Notes: generated by a model not told the origin, from the letters alone. A stretch of DNA of 64,000 nucleotides from Sulfidibacter corallicola (GCF_017498545.1 NZ_CP071793.1:2976001-3040000); one strand, 5' to 3'; positions 51,501 through 57,607 are shown, numbered from the stretch's first letter. A program made the numbers and translations.

Positions 51501-52067
51501 CAGGGGCGCCCGATCCAACCGGAAATGATGAGTCGCGGCGGCATCGGCCACCTGGCGGATCAGGGTCGCTTCGTCCAGTCGTCCATCGTTCGGCCCCAAG
51601 GGTTCCGGCCGCCAGGTGACTTCGGGGATCACCTCGGCGAAGGGCTCGCCGTCGACCGCGCCGAACCTGGTGCGCAGGGCGGGATGGCGTTGCACGATGT
51701 GCCGGAGCGCGTGATGGATGTCTTCTTCCTGCAAAGGGCCCTCGATCACACAGGCGAAGGCGATGTTGTAGGTGAGCGCGCGGCCCTCCAGCGCGTCCAG
51801 AAACCAGAGACGACGCTGGGCGGCGCTGAGCGGAAAGCGTTGGAGGCCCTCTCGCGCTTGGGTCCCGGATGAGACGGAGCCCCCCGGAGACGACGGCGAT
51901 GACGCGAGGGCTTCGATCAGTTGGGCCCTGCATTCGGCGATTCGCGCGCGCAGTTCGCCGTCCAGCGCGCCCCGGGGGGCTTTGAAGCGAAGTTTCCTGC
52001 CTTCCACCCACAATTGGATCCGTCGCTCGCGACAGTCCTGTAGCAGTGCCGTAACCTCCTGGCTCAT
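36537..52067 (-). CDS. Five-module nonribosomal peptide synthetase with TubC dock and terminal C-T-TE
   Basis: 5176 residues; GGAGG lies just before ATG 52067. Order by motif: TubC-type N-terminal docking domain (1-60); C1 (HHIVADGWS near 209), A1 (YTSGTTG near 699), T1 (GGHS near 1097); C2 (HHIVADGWS 1291), A2 (FTSGSTG 1764), T2 (GGHS 2147); C3 (HHIAVDEWS 2344), A3 (FTSGSTG 2822), T3 (GGHS 3216); C4 (HHIAADGWS 3412), A4 (YTSGSTG 3879), T4 (GGNS 4268); C5 (HHLIADGWS 4455), T5 (GGHS 4824); thioesterase (GHSFGG near 4959, Asp in ILDTA, His in GDHLGML). There are no epimerisation, methylation or ketoreductase domains. The last module has no A domain although C5, T5 and TE look intact. No MbtH, PPTase, transporter or partner synthase is adjacent. 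Product unknown; probably a short lipopeptide or linear/cyclic tetra- to pentapeptide. Confidence 0.97.
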   Translation of the reverse strand: MSQEVTALLQDCRERRIQLWVEGRKLRFKAPRGALDGELRARIAECRAQLIEALASSPSSPGGSVSSGTQAREGLQRFPLSAAQRRLWFLDALEGRALTYNIAFACVIEGPLQEEDIHHALRHIVQRHPALRTRFGAVDGEPFAEVIPEVTWRPEPLGPNDGRLDEATLIRQVADAAATHHFRLDRAPLLWVRLGRLGPDRFLMATTFHHIVADGWSGGVFLAELRSLLEARLGGGAPRLPALVRQYRDHVADRAEALRGETARNLQRYWCQALDGAPQTIPLPLCKPRGQSRDHRAGLFSFALPAEMCSAVRDLAKDCKGTPFMVLLGAFCAVLRRFGAGDDMVIGTPVAGRDHRDDRDLIGFFADTVALRVDLGGDPAFHTIVDRLRKTALGAFAHAALPFEQVVSAVGAPRSTDHNPIFQVMFAMQSDLMGHYPPSDSLPRITLLPSHPAHAHFDLTLNVYEGEGVYHCGFEYAADLLAESTVEAMGGDFRHLIAALTEAPRKPLSKLVLYSPEKRRLLAEAPNRLFAGRSGQGTAEDVLAAFRDQAARFPEATALETTDTRIDYGDLRRRIAEAAVHLRQAGVGPEVRVGLGLGRVPQQVVAMMAVLEAGGAYVPIDPGYPDARARLIAEDADLGLVLTQAGVAAAHGSLFQAMGFARQAGHPLEALGLDLWQGPASMRSGSDRLGPAQAENVAYVIYTSGTTGTPRGVSITRGGLAAFCRSARSLYGFTPSDRILQFASAGFDAAVEEIFGALTSGATLVLRDEDMIRSAAHFCEATRAHRISVLDLPTAFWHGLAADPSCLLPESVRMVIIGGERAGAEAWRDWCGRHERVALANTYGPTETCVVVTAHLRAPGQTPVAGEVPIGRPASHVRAYILDAALEPVPPGAVGQLYLGGPSLARDYHGRAASTAEAFVPNPFGDRPGSRLYRSGDLVRLDERGRILFLGRMDRQIKLRGFRIEPSEIERRLCEQEAVGQAVVLKHGDADDAYLAAYVRPATARIPADDRALHRIRQALAASLPAFMTPSAFAWVASFPLTSHGKLDERALPPATPLTEPLGAPPQGPLEESLAVIWCALLGIERVGRTDNFFQMGGHSLLVTKLMARIEKTFGKQVAMRDFFLTPTIARLAALVSDSAPSPAAGPIQPLSDRDRLPLSFSQRRLWFLAQVEEAGPAYNISGGFHMEGTLDRDALERTLMFLSERHPALRTRFPDEKGVPYAEVLDKLPTTTVIDLSAPTEAAFEAALQRLLEDEAVHRFDLARGPLFRAFLIRRSDDRHVLLLNLHHIVADGWSIDVFLHEAATCYNAFRDDPGRPAPLQPLALQYADFAAWQAQRLSGDYLRRLTRFWKRKLGDLPEAAPLPTDRLWSDRRDRGGACLAFALPQDVATRLNVLFSNHGATPFMGYLALFQLFLARLMDCRVVVVGTPVAGRHHADLEGLFGFFVNTLVLRTHVSPSHSFLDLLARVRTECIDAFAHGEMPFDLLVEELEVPRSIHRMPLAQVFFAFERESAMPSFGDLTLRPLTGQARHAKFDLDLLIREDAGQTQGLLQYSTDLFEAATIRRFATYFTCLLTAVASEPERSILDQPLWESADMQRQLADWNRTEVAYPRETTLHDAFLEVATREPDRIALEDARTGATTSYGELARCSENLAKWLRLKGLCSGDLVAVAQEPSPQWVTLLLAVIRAGGTYAALDPGTPAVRLADMVRDVSARFFVGGDRGILEGGYLGAEELLEASRCAPSEPVSLPRLDGSWPFCLVFTSGSTGKPKGVLLPHRAMLRLLFNSPFHLMGPGDRATHLYNPAFDVSNLEIFGSLLHGATLVFLPRDIITDPVAMKACLQERRINRADLPTALMDHLVSLDPDVFAGLDSLAFGGQQAESHIVARLLRTHPDLVLFNHYGPSENGVNTTSARLSGTLPDHAAVPIGVPIPNTRVYVVDDDLRPVPPGVPGYLLTGGDGLAYGYLNRPALTAAAFIPDPFSGKSGARLYHTGDRVVLRSDGNLYFLGRRDGQVKIRGFRVETGEIAAVLAGFPGIGQTAVDCRGVGRQAYLAAYFTAREPIDVEALRRHAEQRLPAYMVPSHFVALARLPMTANGKLDRAALPEPEAEDVATQAPLSATGIRLAEIWHRVLGCTCGAETRFFQAGGHSLAAVRVVALVREELGIRLPVRALFDHPRLGALADHLDALRLQTTTAWLPLKAGTRSGGDAPLSSQQERLWFLERLEHAGGAYNVTSVWRVSAALDANRLLASLEAVAQRHDILRTHWPEIEDRPRAVTRARVTLDYVYMDLTALAPDEAEAESRAMCVEAGRRPFRLAHDGPLRLLIVRTDAEAYRVALVIHHIAVDEWSSEILMQDWARLYEDPGADLAPLALQYGDYATWQRRWMQTSEAETQATWWRDHLAGIPSVCDLPLDRPRARTPHVTGADHAFVLPRELRHRVERCAREVQGTPFMVWLAAFAALLERHGAGSDIVIGTPVAQRELPGTQNLIGFFTNSLALRCDLSGDPDFVTLLARARGEVLDAFDHALLPFAEVVRAVQPTRQLAVSPLFQVLLVVLEDAAPAHDAWGGTWTPDPIAGAAAKFDLTLFLQATDGGYAAAFEYNAEIFEATTIVALAERLERLLDQVTRDMRRPLSKLQVLRETDREFLRCHGIGPASPVLAGRSAPVHVADLTERAAQVHPDSIALLDGDRGLSYSQLDQAANALATRLMDFGAEVGRPVALCMKRGAFQMVAVAAILKTGAVCLPLDADQPPARLWCMLDQAQPDLLLHDGSAPVGLMPRQGIRLQLDFETCLEGADGRHSPDVGLTAQHPAYVLFTSGSTGTPKGVVMHHGTLANLVTYQCGQSVPQPRTLQFASLAFDVSFQEIFATWAAGGTLVLPDEDHRRDPHRLLRFLNRHAVARLFLPFVALQSLVDAALEADDPHLPHLRQIITAGEQLQVGPAMRRFFHANPDMRLVNQYGPTETHVATAFALPSNPDDWDALPPIGNPIDGARAYVLDRSMMAVPPGVSGDLYLGGSIPATGYVGRARITAARFLPDPFGETPGSRMYRTGDRARFDGSGRLLFLGRTDFQVKIRGFRVEPGEVEAWLASHRDVAACAVVARETRRGMSLQAHVVPSTPQALDLGALRLWLAERLPDYMVPRHLRCVAELPLTASGKLDRRALPSLQTEVKAAPAHDAQAVRHPTIQIIAGIWCRVLDLPHVDVADHFFELGGHSLLATRVFSAIRHALGLELPIALLFEAPRLKEFAARVMAARTDGLFKAADPLEPRPVAERDRGPLSYAQQRMWFLDDLEQMGTAYLLPLVFYLDGPLDREAFGRAVDALCRRHESLRTRVVKRGGVPQAVVDAPRNGVLTYLDLGDQPDGDTRFQAEARALLRRGFQLDRDQPFRAGLFRLGPTRYGCCLVLHHIAADGWSLGILARELGIFYRGEHPPELSLNYGDFAVWQRRLCRPSRMKTTLLWARERLAHMPPSLDLHGGKPRPKRQSYEGDSLRFSISSERLSGLHRVGREHGTTLFMTLLSLYGLALSHYSGRRTFPVGTPIAGRNRSETETLIGCFINTLVLCLDVRGNPSWREFLARVRREALDVFDRQDLPFELLVDAVQPERDLAFSPIFQVFFALQNTPSIEFDLGEVVPRPIDLADDAAKYDFSLYFTETASALEGIIEYRRDLFSRAYAERFARHFADLVDALLDRPGSPPNRLPATIGAEREALVRWHSEIGSTSAMPLVPCRFASQVGAVPNRTALLTDTGQVLTYAQLDREIEGIVRRLSAGGMGRGDRVLLLMPPCVSLVASIMAAFRLGAAFVPLDPTLPTSRLRWVAEDSGASALLCRSDHPLVHEFSGQVIDLDRPPAGDLPPCPPCPLDARDAAYVIYTSGSTGNPKGVAVEHGSLAHFFEVTGRKLPLGPEDCLLAVTTPSFDISILEMLLPLVNGASVALVEHKRLTEIESVVRWARDIGITVVQGTPATWTMWLAAGWTGTPRLICGGEAMHLDLARKLCARSEQVFNAYGPTEATIWVSALDVADHLAADTDEGAIPLGLPLAGIAHYVVDADMRLQPHGTPGELLIGGPTLARGYVNRPGLTAQRFVPDCFSGERGRRLYRTGDLVVRKPDGTLAFLGRMDHQVKLRGYRIELGEIEACLLDMPEVAQAVVSLVNPPRREAFLQAHLVLKQAGKRTPDCAAYLAQRLPEYMIPARFETHEALPLSPAGKVDRTLLVRQAERSSLGANRAKGAGRPRSVREAMVVDMIAEVLGLEKVGIHDNFFELGGNSIAAMRLIARMRVAWGVEVEVALVFRHPSAAAMSAAALQSEETRIAAPVPRENTALAPLSFAQQRLWFLHLLRDLGDSYHLPSLVRLEGPLDVPALKGALIHLQQRHEALRTAFLADEDGMPMQHIVADPPLPWHELDVSDAGSAECRAFELLAEPFDFTEPGLWRAVLVRLGSDTHLLGLCFHHLIADGWSLNLFTGELVEIYRALRDGAIPSLPDLSLQPADHALWQRAHSAHFERGLAQCCRMLEGAPPMLPLPTDFPYPENGVSSAAQVWLDWDPLLVNRMERVCLDLEVTPYVLLLTAFGLAAGRLAGTEELVIGLPEANRDREEIQPLFGFFANTLALRLDFSGKPDVRTLLRRVKDNLLNALSYRHVPFDRVVEALSPPRVPGREPIFQILFSMEPQSPTVGQWSIPGVRVEDIVRSRTSTPFMMALVLATGAQSYSGMLEYRDDLFRTETASSFKDLFQRTVEALCGAGETALDEALPELPSTWPGRGDAVQGETTIPGPKAPRGAAHQVRLPRDGVELRLCEIWSDLLQRPVTDPFLDFFDLGGHSILAVRMVARLRTTFGRSVPLSEIFTEPTIAALASRLRSTAEAGPSDSVLLLNRSDRDDGEPRPAFFCVPGSGGSALYLHPLASALTEYRCFGLQSPGLDGTREPLTDIEAMAAHHIATMRSIQPEGPYFLGGHSFGGLVAFAMARMLEAQGRSVAGLVILDTALSDPPAVNPLQSEDECDWIAKLLAQTARDTGCRIDLDEARLRRCPEARRFEVVREALVEADLIPPDLDVVAVRSLFRVNAANVQAAKRPDKDPELRAPLFLVKALDGVRQADLEAWGLPPRTTEPDLGWTLYCRRAPLVREVAGDHLGMLSAKHAADTARIVADMLHTAASHVTADRQRKMEKSDMRS

Positions 52068-52907
52068 ATGACCTCCGCCGACACAGGATCGGGAAGTGCG
52101 GTGAACTCCGTGCCCACCTCGAAGTGGTTTCCAGCCGAGCCGAGCCCGCCGTCATCCAGACGACCCGCTCCGTCTCGCCACCATGCCCAGGTTCCACCCG
52201 AACGGTCGTGCGATCGAATTGCGGACGGTTTGATAGATGCCAAGGACGTGAACACCTCGCGTTCCGATCTGGGTTCGGAAGGCGGCTGAAACCCAGCCGA
52301 AAAGGCGGTCGAACGGAAAGAAACATACACCATGGGTCATGCCTCGATTCGGGTTTGGCGCATCGCTTGTAGAGAGGGGGGTAATCCGAGGCAAACGATA
52401 GCATTCGAACGGGCCGTGGAGAAAGCAGGAAAGTAGGATCGGCACTGGACGGCCACGATGGGTACATCCGAGCGTCATCGGGTCGACACGCTTCGATTCG
52501 GGATCGTTTGCGGTTGCGCGAGCGACATTCCGAAACGCGCCCCGATCCCTCGTCGGTGAGGATCAGGGCGATGCAGGGGGCGGCATGGTCGTGCGATCAG
52601 GCCCGCCATCGGCGACTTGTCGTCGCGTTCAACACCCGGGTGGCTCCAATCGGGGCACGCCAGCCTCTAGGTTTGGACCCGGGACATGGCGTAAAATGAA
52701 AGAGAACCACAGTTCCCGGAAGCCAGAGCATTCGCATCCATCGATTTCCGTTTTCCATGATTTGATCCATACCCGGTCCGGTTCCGTCGATCCCACCCGA
52801 TTTCGAGGGGCGGAACCCGGCCGTTTCCAGATTCGGTCGCCGCCGTGTGCCACATCGGACCGTTGGCGACGCATGTCATCATTTTGTTTTCCTCAGGGGT
52901 TCCCACA
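52068..52907. other. Divergent intergenic region between NRPS and HDAC-like gene
   Basis: 840 bases without a supported gene; short reading frames here lack ribosome-binding sites and family-like sequence. It must contain the NRPS promoter (a weak candidate at 52366-52394) and that of the deacetylase-like gene (an isolated TAAAAT at 52692-52697 without a good -35). The NRPS leader could be about 300 bases long. Confidence 0.5.
52366..52394 (-). promoter_or_regulatory. Weak candidate NRPS promoter
   Basis: Minus strand TTGCCT (52394-52389), 17-base spacer, TACAAG (52371-52366); both hexamers match the sigma70 consensus at 4 of 6 positions. Confidence 0.25.
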
Positions 52908-53861
52908 ATGACAGTGCAAAGCCAAACCCAAACGGTCGCCTACATAAGCCCGACCTTCTGCCTCAAACACGAAACCGGCTTGGGCCATCCCGAACGGGCG
53001 CAACGCCTCAGCGCGATGAACCGGCATTTGAAGGAAACCGGCCTGATCGGCGACGTCACCGAGTACGCGGCGCGCGAGGCGACGGAGGCCGAGATCGCGG
53101 CCGTACATCCCTTGGGCTACATCGAATACGTCAGCAACATCATCCGAACGGGCGGCAATTACCTGGACGGCGACACCACGGTCTGTCGCGACTCCCTGAC
53201 TGCGGCCAACCTGGCGGCCGGTTCGGCGTTGACCGGCCTGGAGTTGATGAAGCGGGGCACCCACCGGCGCGTGTTCTGCGGCGTGCGCCCGCCGGGCCAC
53301 CACGCCGAACTGTCGCACGCGATGGGCTTCTGTATCTTCAACAACGTGGCGGTCGCGGCCCGCTTCGCGCAGGCCCATCTCAAGGCCCGTCGCGTCCTGA
53401 TCATCGACTGGGACGTGCACCACGGCAACGGGACCCAGCACATCTTCGAACGAGATCCCACCGTGTTCTACTACAGTTGCCACCAGTATCCCTTCTATCC
53501 CGGCACCGGTCGGGCCGACGAACGCGGTCGCGACGACGGTACCGGCTACACGCTGAACCGCCCCATGACCGCCGGCGCCGGCGACCTGGCCTACCTGAAG
53601 GCGTTCGAAAAGGACCTGACGGACATCAGCGACCGTTTCAAGCCCAACCTGATCATCGTCTCGGCCGGATTCGACGCCCATCGCGACGACCCGCTGGGCT
53701 CGATGCAGATGACCGAGTCGGGATTCGCGGAGATGACCGAGATGGTGGTCAGCCTCGCCGAAACCCATTGTGACGGCCGCATTCTTTCGGTTCTGGAGGG
53801 CGGGTACGACCTGGACGGCCTCTCCAAAAGCGTCGCGGCCCACCTGGTCGCCATGCGCTGA
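52908..53861 (+). CDS. Histone deacetylase superfamily metal-dependent amidohydrolase
   Basis: 317 residues from ATG 52908 (AGGGG about 9 bases upstream); an upstream in-frame start at 52845 adds a non-homologous tail. Full class II-type HDAC/acetylpolyamine amidohydrolase fold: 'GHPERAQRL', the catalytic His pair in RPPGHHA (131-132), zinc ligands Asp169 and His171 in DWDVHHGNGTQ, the third zinc Asp in 'SAGFDAHRDDPLG', and a terminal 'LEGGYDL'. Bacterial members deacetylate acetyl-polyamines, acetoin-pathway proteins or other acyl-lysines; which applies here is unknown. Not obviously in an operon: a 349-base gap separates it from fumarase. Confidence 0.95.
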   Translation: MTVQSQTQTVAYISPTFCLKHETGLGHPERAQRLSAMNRHLKETGLIGDVTEYAAREATEAEIAAVHPLGYIEYVSNIIRTGGNYLDGDTTVCRDSLTAANLAAGSALTGLELMKRGTHRRVFCGVRPPGHHAELSHAMGFCIFNNVAVAARFAQAHLKARRVLIIDWDVHHGNGTQHIFERDPTVFYYSCHQYPFYPGTGRADERGRDDGTGYTLNRPMTAGAGDLAYLKAFEKDLTDISDRFKPNLIIVSAGFDAHRDDPLGSMQMTESGFAEMTEMVVSLAETHCDGRILSVLEGGYDLDGLSKSVAAHLVAMR

Positions 53862-54210
53862 ATCGGTACGGCGCGAAAGGGACCCGTCGACCGGGGGCCG
53901 ACCCCCACCCGGTCGAGCGAATCGGACGCGACTTCCGGCTCGGATCCTCGGCTTCGGTTGTATAATGGGGAGCCGGATTCCGGCTCGAAGCCCGCCCGCT
54001 CCACCTCCTGTTTTCGGCTTCCCCGAGCGAACCACCGAACGGAGCGGCGGCCCATGCCGAGCGACTCGTTCCGGGGCACGTCGACCGCGGGCGACCGGTC
54101 CCGCCAGCTCGGCCCCACTTACCCGGCTAACTTGCTTTTTTCCATCAAGATACGCGGTCCAGTCGACCGGCTGCCAGCAGCAAACCTCAAGCAGAAAAGG
54201 AAACAGCCTT
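53862..54210. other. Intergenic region upstream of fumarase
   Basis: 349 bases. A stable hairpin (CGACCGGGGG ... CCCGGTCG, 53888-53915) without a U-tract follows the deacetylase gene. A perfect -10 TATAAT lies at 53961-53966 with an 8-base inverted repeat right after it. The leader to the fumarase ATG would then be about 240 bases. Confidence 0.5.
53961..53986 (+). promoter_or_regulatory. Candidate fumarase promoter (-10) with overlapping operator-like palindrome
   Basis: TATAAT at 53961-53966 (no recognisable -35 at 16-18 bases). It is followed by GAGCCGGA-T-TCCGGCTC (53970-53986), which covers the expected transcription start. Confidence 0.4.
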
Positions 54211-55611
54211 ATGAGCGAAACCAGAATCGAGAGAGACTCCATGGGCGAGATCGAAGTTCCCAAGAACGCCCTCTACGGCGCCCAAACCCAGCGTGCCCAC
54301 AACAACTTTCCCATCAGCGGGATTGGTTTCAATCGCGATTTCATCAAAGCCTTGGGTCTGATCAAGCAAACCGCCGCCAAGGTCAACACCGAATTGGAAT
54401 GCCTGGATGCCGAGATCAGCACCTACATCGTCAAAGCGGCTCAGGAAGTCATCGACGGCGAGCTTGACGAACATTTCGTGATCGATATCTTCCAAACCGG
54501 TTCCGGCACGAGCAGTAACATGAATGCCAACGAAGTGATCGCCCATCGCGCCACGGAATTGGCCGCAGCCGAAGGCAACGACCACGTCAAGGTCCACCCC
54601 AACGACCACGTGAACTTCGGCCAGAGCTCCAACGACGTGATTCCGACCGCGATCCGCGTCGCCGCGCTGTTGAGCGTCCACGAGAAACTGTACCCGGCTC
54701 TGGAGCGCCTGGAGACGGCGTTTCTGAACAAGGGCGACGAATACGCCCACGTGGTCAAAACCGGACGCACCCACCTGATGGACGCCATGCCAGTCACGAT
54801 CCAGCAGGAATTCGGCGGCTACGCCCGCCAAATCGCCCTGGGCCGCCAGCGCGTCAACGCGACCCTGGTCCGCCTGGGCGAACTTCCCCAGGGCGGCACG
54901 GCCGTGGGAACCGGCATCAACACGCACGGGGAATTCGGCTACAAATTCGCCTCCACCCTGTCCGAGCTGACCAGCCGTCCCTTCACGGAAGCGGTCAACC
55001 ACTTCGAAGCCCAGGCCACGGTGGACGCACCCGCCGAAACCAGCGGCCAACTGAAGACGCTCGCCTGCAGCATGCTGAAAATGGCCAACGACCTGCGCTG
55101 GATGAACTCGGGTCCCTACGGCGGCCTGGGCGAGATCCAACTGAAGGCCATCCAGCCCGGCAGTTCGATCATGCCCGGCAAGGTCAACCCCGTGATCGAG
55201 GAATCGGTGGCCATGGTCTGTGCCCAGGTCATCGGCAACGACACGACCATCACGGTCGCGGCCCAGTCCGGTAACTTCGAGCTGAACGTCATGCTGCCGG
55301 TGGTGGCGCACAACTTGTTGCAATCCATCGAGATCCTCGCCAATGCGGCCAACAACCTGGCCGAGCGCTCGGTCGAGGTGCTGACCGTCAAGGAAGCGCA
55401 CATCGCCGGCCTGGTCGCCAAGAACCCGATTCTGGTGACCGCGCTGAACCCCGTCATCGGTTACGACCTGGGTGCCAAGATCGCCAAGAAGGCCTTCGCC
55501 GAGAGCCGCGCGCTCAAGGACGTGGCCCTGGAAATGACCGATCTGAGTTCGGAGGAACTGGACAAGTACCTGGATCCGATGAAAATGACGAAGGGTGGCT
55601 TCACCGAGTGA
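54211..55611 (+). CDS. fumC: Class II fumarate hydratase
   Basis: 466 residues; ATG 54211 with AAGGA about 10 bases upstream. It catalyses reversible hydration of fumarate to L-malate in the TCA cycle (cytoplasm, homotetramer). Family marks: 'RIERDSMGEIEVP' and 'YGAQTQRA' at the N-terminus, TGSGTSSNMNANEV, 'NDHVNFGQSSND', TGRTHLMDA (about 187), and the fumarate-lyase signature GSSIMPGKVNP (from residue 317). The length is normal for FumC. Aspartase shares the fold, but the overall pattern, with 'HPNDHVN' at the B-site, fits fumarase. Probable terminator hairpins lie downstream. Confidence 0.95.
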   Translation: MSETRIERDSMGEIEVPKNALYGAQTQRAHNNFPISGIGFNRDFIKALGLIKQTAAKVNTELECLDAEISTYIVKAAQEVIDGELDEHFVIDIFQTGSGTSSNMNANEVIAHRATELAAAEGNDHVKVHPNDHVNFGQSSNDVIPTAIRVAALLSVHEKLYPALERLETAFLNKGDEYAHVVKTGRTHLMDAMPVTIQQEFGGYARQIALGRQRVNATLVRLGELPQGGTAVGTGINTHGEFGYKFASTLSELTSRPFTEAVNHFEAQATVDAPAETSGQLKTLACSMLKMANDLRWMNSGPYGGLGEIQLKAIQPGSSIMPGKVNPVIEESVAMVCAQVIGNDTTITVAAQSGNFELNVMLPVVAHNLLQSIEILANAANNLAERSVEVLTVKEAHIAGLVAKNPILVTALNPVIGYDLGAKIAKKAFAESRALKDVALEMTDLSSEELDKYLDPMKMTKGGFTE

Positions 55612-55779
55612 GGCCCGGAGCGATCGCGCGTCTTTTCGCCGCGGCACGGTTCGAGGAACATCGAGCGTACTCCGAACGGTGAGATCTCGACCGAACCCCT
55701 GCCGGGGCGTCTTGGTCGCCGATCGCTCGATTCGTGTAAGTTGTTCCGTCGCAATCCTTCACGATACCATTCCAGGGGA

Positions 55780-55818
55780 CGATCCCCGCGAGGCTCGTGC
55801 GTCGCCGGGGATCGCTTT
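55780..55818 (+). terminator. Terminator-like hairpin after fumarase (first)
   Basis: CGATCCCCG (55780-55788) and CGGGGATCG (55806-55814), 9-base perfect stem, 17-base loop, then CTTTT. Confidence 0.5.
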
Positions 55819-55837
55819 TCGGGAACCACTTTATCGC

Positions 55838-55876
55838 ACCGCGGGTGAGGCAGTTCCACCGACCCGCGGTTTTATA
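55838..55876 (+). terminator. Terminator-like hairpin after fumarase (second)
   Basis: ACCGCGGGT (55838-55846) and ACCCGCGGT (55862-55870), 15-base loop, followed by TTTATATTT. Confidence 0.55.
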
Positions 55877-56001
55877 TTTCGATACGAACACCTTTCGTTC
55901 GGGCTTTCCGCCGAAACCGGTGGGCCAGGCCTCACCAGCCATACTGGAACGGCCGGGCTTCGGTTCGGCTCCATTTCATTTTTTTCGAGGACCTTCCTTT
56001 C

Positions 56002-57516
56002 ATGAACAAGATCTTGGCCATCGTGGTGATTTTGATTGCGGCAGTCGCCGCCTATGTGTACATCTTCGAGCCCGAAACGTTGGAGAATCTGACGGGCGGG
56101 AACACGCCCGACCCCGTCGAGCAAACGCGGCCGTCCCGGTCCGCGCCCACCACCAAAAGTCCCCAACCCGCCAACAAACCGAAGCGCGCCACCAAAGCCG
56201 ACCTGGTCCTCCCCCCCAGCGACCTGCACCTGTTCGTCAACGGCGAGCCGGTACAGCCGGGCGAAACGCGGCATCTCAACGCGGGAACCTGGGTCATCAA
56301 CGGCCTCGACCAGAAGGGCAATTACATCGACGAGACGATCACGGCCGAGCCGGGTGGTTCCTACACCGCCGCGCTGAAGACCCGCTCGGCGGCGACCACC
56401 GCATCCTGGGACAGTTTCCAGGGCAACGGCCATCGCACGGGATTCGTGCGTGCCGCCAACCGCGACACCTTGAAGGTGCGCTGGCAAACGGAAATCGAAG
56501 ACAAGGTCAAATCTTCGCCGGTCATTTTCGGCGACACGGCCTACTTTTCGTCGGAGAACCGGCTGTTGAACGCGGTCGATCTGAACGAGGGCGAGCTGCG
56601 TTGGACCGCCAAGGGCCTGGGCTCGCACGTCTCGCCGGTCGCCAACGAAACCCATGTGTTCATGGGCAACGACGTGGGACTGTTCAACGGCTATCGCATC
56701 AAGGACGGCAAGAAGAAGGGATCGACCTCGCTCAACAGTTACGCCACGTCGCTGGCCCTGATCGGCGAGGAGGCGTTCCTGGCCACGACGCGCGAGAACG
56801 AAGTGGTCTCGATCAAAACCAAAAAAGGCCTGTTCGGAAAGCTCCCGCTGAAGATCAACTGGCAAGTGAGCCTGAGTTCGCTCGGCGGCGCCAACGCCAC
56901 GCCGTTGTTGTTGGACGGCAAGGCGATTTTCGTGACCGAAACGGAGGGTTTGGTGGCGATCAGCCTGCGCGACGGCAGCCGAATCTGGCCCAAGGCATCG
57001 GGCAACGGGTCGAGCGGCCCCCTGGCCGGTGGCCAGCAAATGAGCCTGGCCCTGGTCGAGGGCGAGGGTTTCCTGACGCCGACCCCGGCCGCGGACCGCA
57101 AGACGGTCTACGCGGTGCTGGGTAAGGAATTGGTGGCCGTCTCCGCTGACAGTGGCGAGGTCGCCTGGCGTACCTCGCTCGGTTACACGCCCTCGACCTC
57201 CCTTTCGCTGGCCTACGGGCTGCTTTACCTGGGCGACGAACGCGGTCGCCTGCACGCCCACAGCACCGCGACCGGTGCGGAATCCTTCGCGGTAGGCGTG
57301 AGCGAGCGGTCGCTCATCGCCTCACCGGTGGTGTTCCGGGACAAGGTCCTGGTCGCCACGCAGGAAGGGCTGGTCAAGCTGGTCCATTGTTTCAGCGGCA
57401 AGCTGGTCGCCGAGAACGACGCCTTGCAGGGTGCACCGATCCTGGCCACGCCGGCGGTCGACGATCAGGCCATCCTGGTGGTCAACAAGAAAGGCCGCCT
57501 GGTCTGCTTCGAATAG
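56002..57516 (+). CDS. Membrane-anchored PQQ-like beta-propeller protein
   Basis: 504 residues, ATG 56002 with a GAGGA motif about 10-12 bases upstream. An uncleaved-looking N-terminal hydrophobic helix (4-22) is followed by a Pro/Thr/Lys linker to about residue 55, then a small beta domain (70-125, 'LFVNGEPVQPGE'). From about 135 to the end there are PQQ/quinoprotein-type propeller blades ('VRWQTEIEDKVKSSPVIFG', 'LRWTAKGLGSHVSPVA', 'VAWRTSLGYTPSTSLS', 'LVAENDALQGAPILATPAV'). This resembles BamB-like or PQQ_2 scaffold proteins; no enzyme active site or cytochrome motif is present, so a scaffolding role in the periplasm is most likely. The composite repeat region begins right after its stop codon. 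Confidence 0.88.
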   Translation: MNKILAIVVILIAAVAAYVYIFEPETLENLTGGNTPDPVEQTRPSRSAPTTKSPQPANKPKRATKADLVLPPSDLHLFVNGEPVQPGETRHLNAGTWVINGLDQKGNYIDETITAEPGGSYTAALKTRSAATTASWDSFQGNGHRTGFVRAANRDTLKVRWQTEIEDKVKSSPVIFGDTAYFSSENRLLNAVDLNEGELRWTAKGLGSHVSPVANETHVFMGNDVGLFNGYRIKDGKKKGSTSLNSYATSLALIGEEAFLATTRENEVVSIKTKKGLFGKLPLKINWQVSLSSLGGANATPLLLDGKAIFVTETEGLVAISLRDGSRIWPKASGNGSSGPLAGGQQMSLALVEGEGFLTPTPAADRKTVYAVLGKELVAVSADSGEVAWRTSLGYTPSTSLSLAYGLLYLGDERGRLHAHSTATGAESFAVGVSERSLIASPVVFRDKVLVATQEGLVKLVHCFSGKLVAENDALQGAPILATPAVDDQAILVVNKKGRLVCFE

Positions 57517-57607
57517 ACGCCAGTTGGCGGCCCATCCAGGTGGGATGGCCGCCAACAGTGCACACCCAAGCATCCGTCCGGCCACACGCAATGCCCATCC
57601 CACCCAT

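Larger units (their letters stand above)
55612..56001. other. Intergenic region with two hairpins
   Basis: 390 bases between fumarase and the PQQ-propeller gene. Contains two terminator-like hairpins (55780-55818, 55838-55876) and then an AT-rich stretch that may hold the next promoter. No coding sequence supported. Confidence 0.5.

Noticed and set aside
52152..52478. Small leftward frame upstream of the NRPS as an MbtH or docking partner
   Set aside because: The sequence has none of the MbtH signature residues and no ribosome-binding site.
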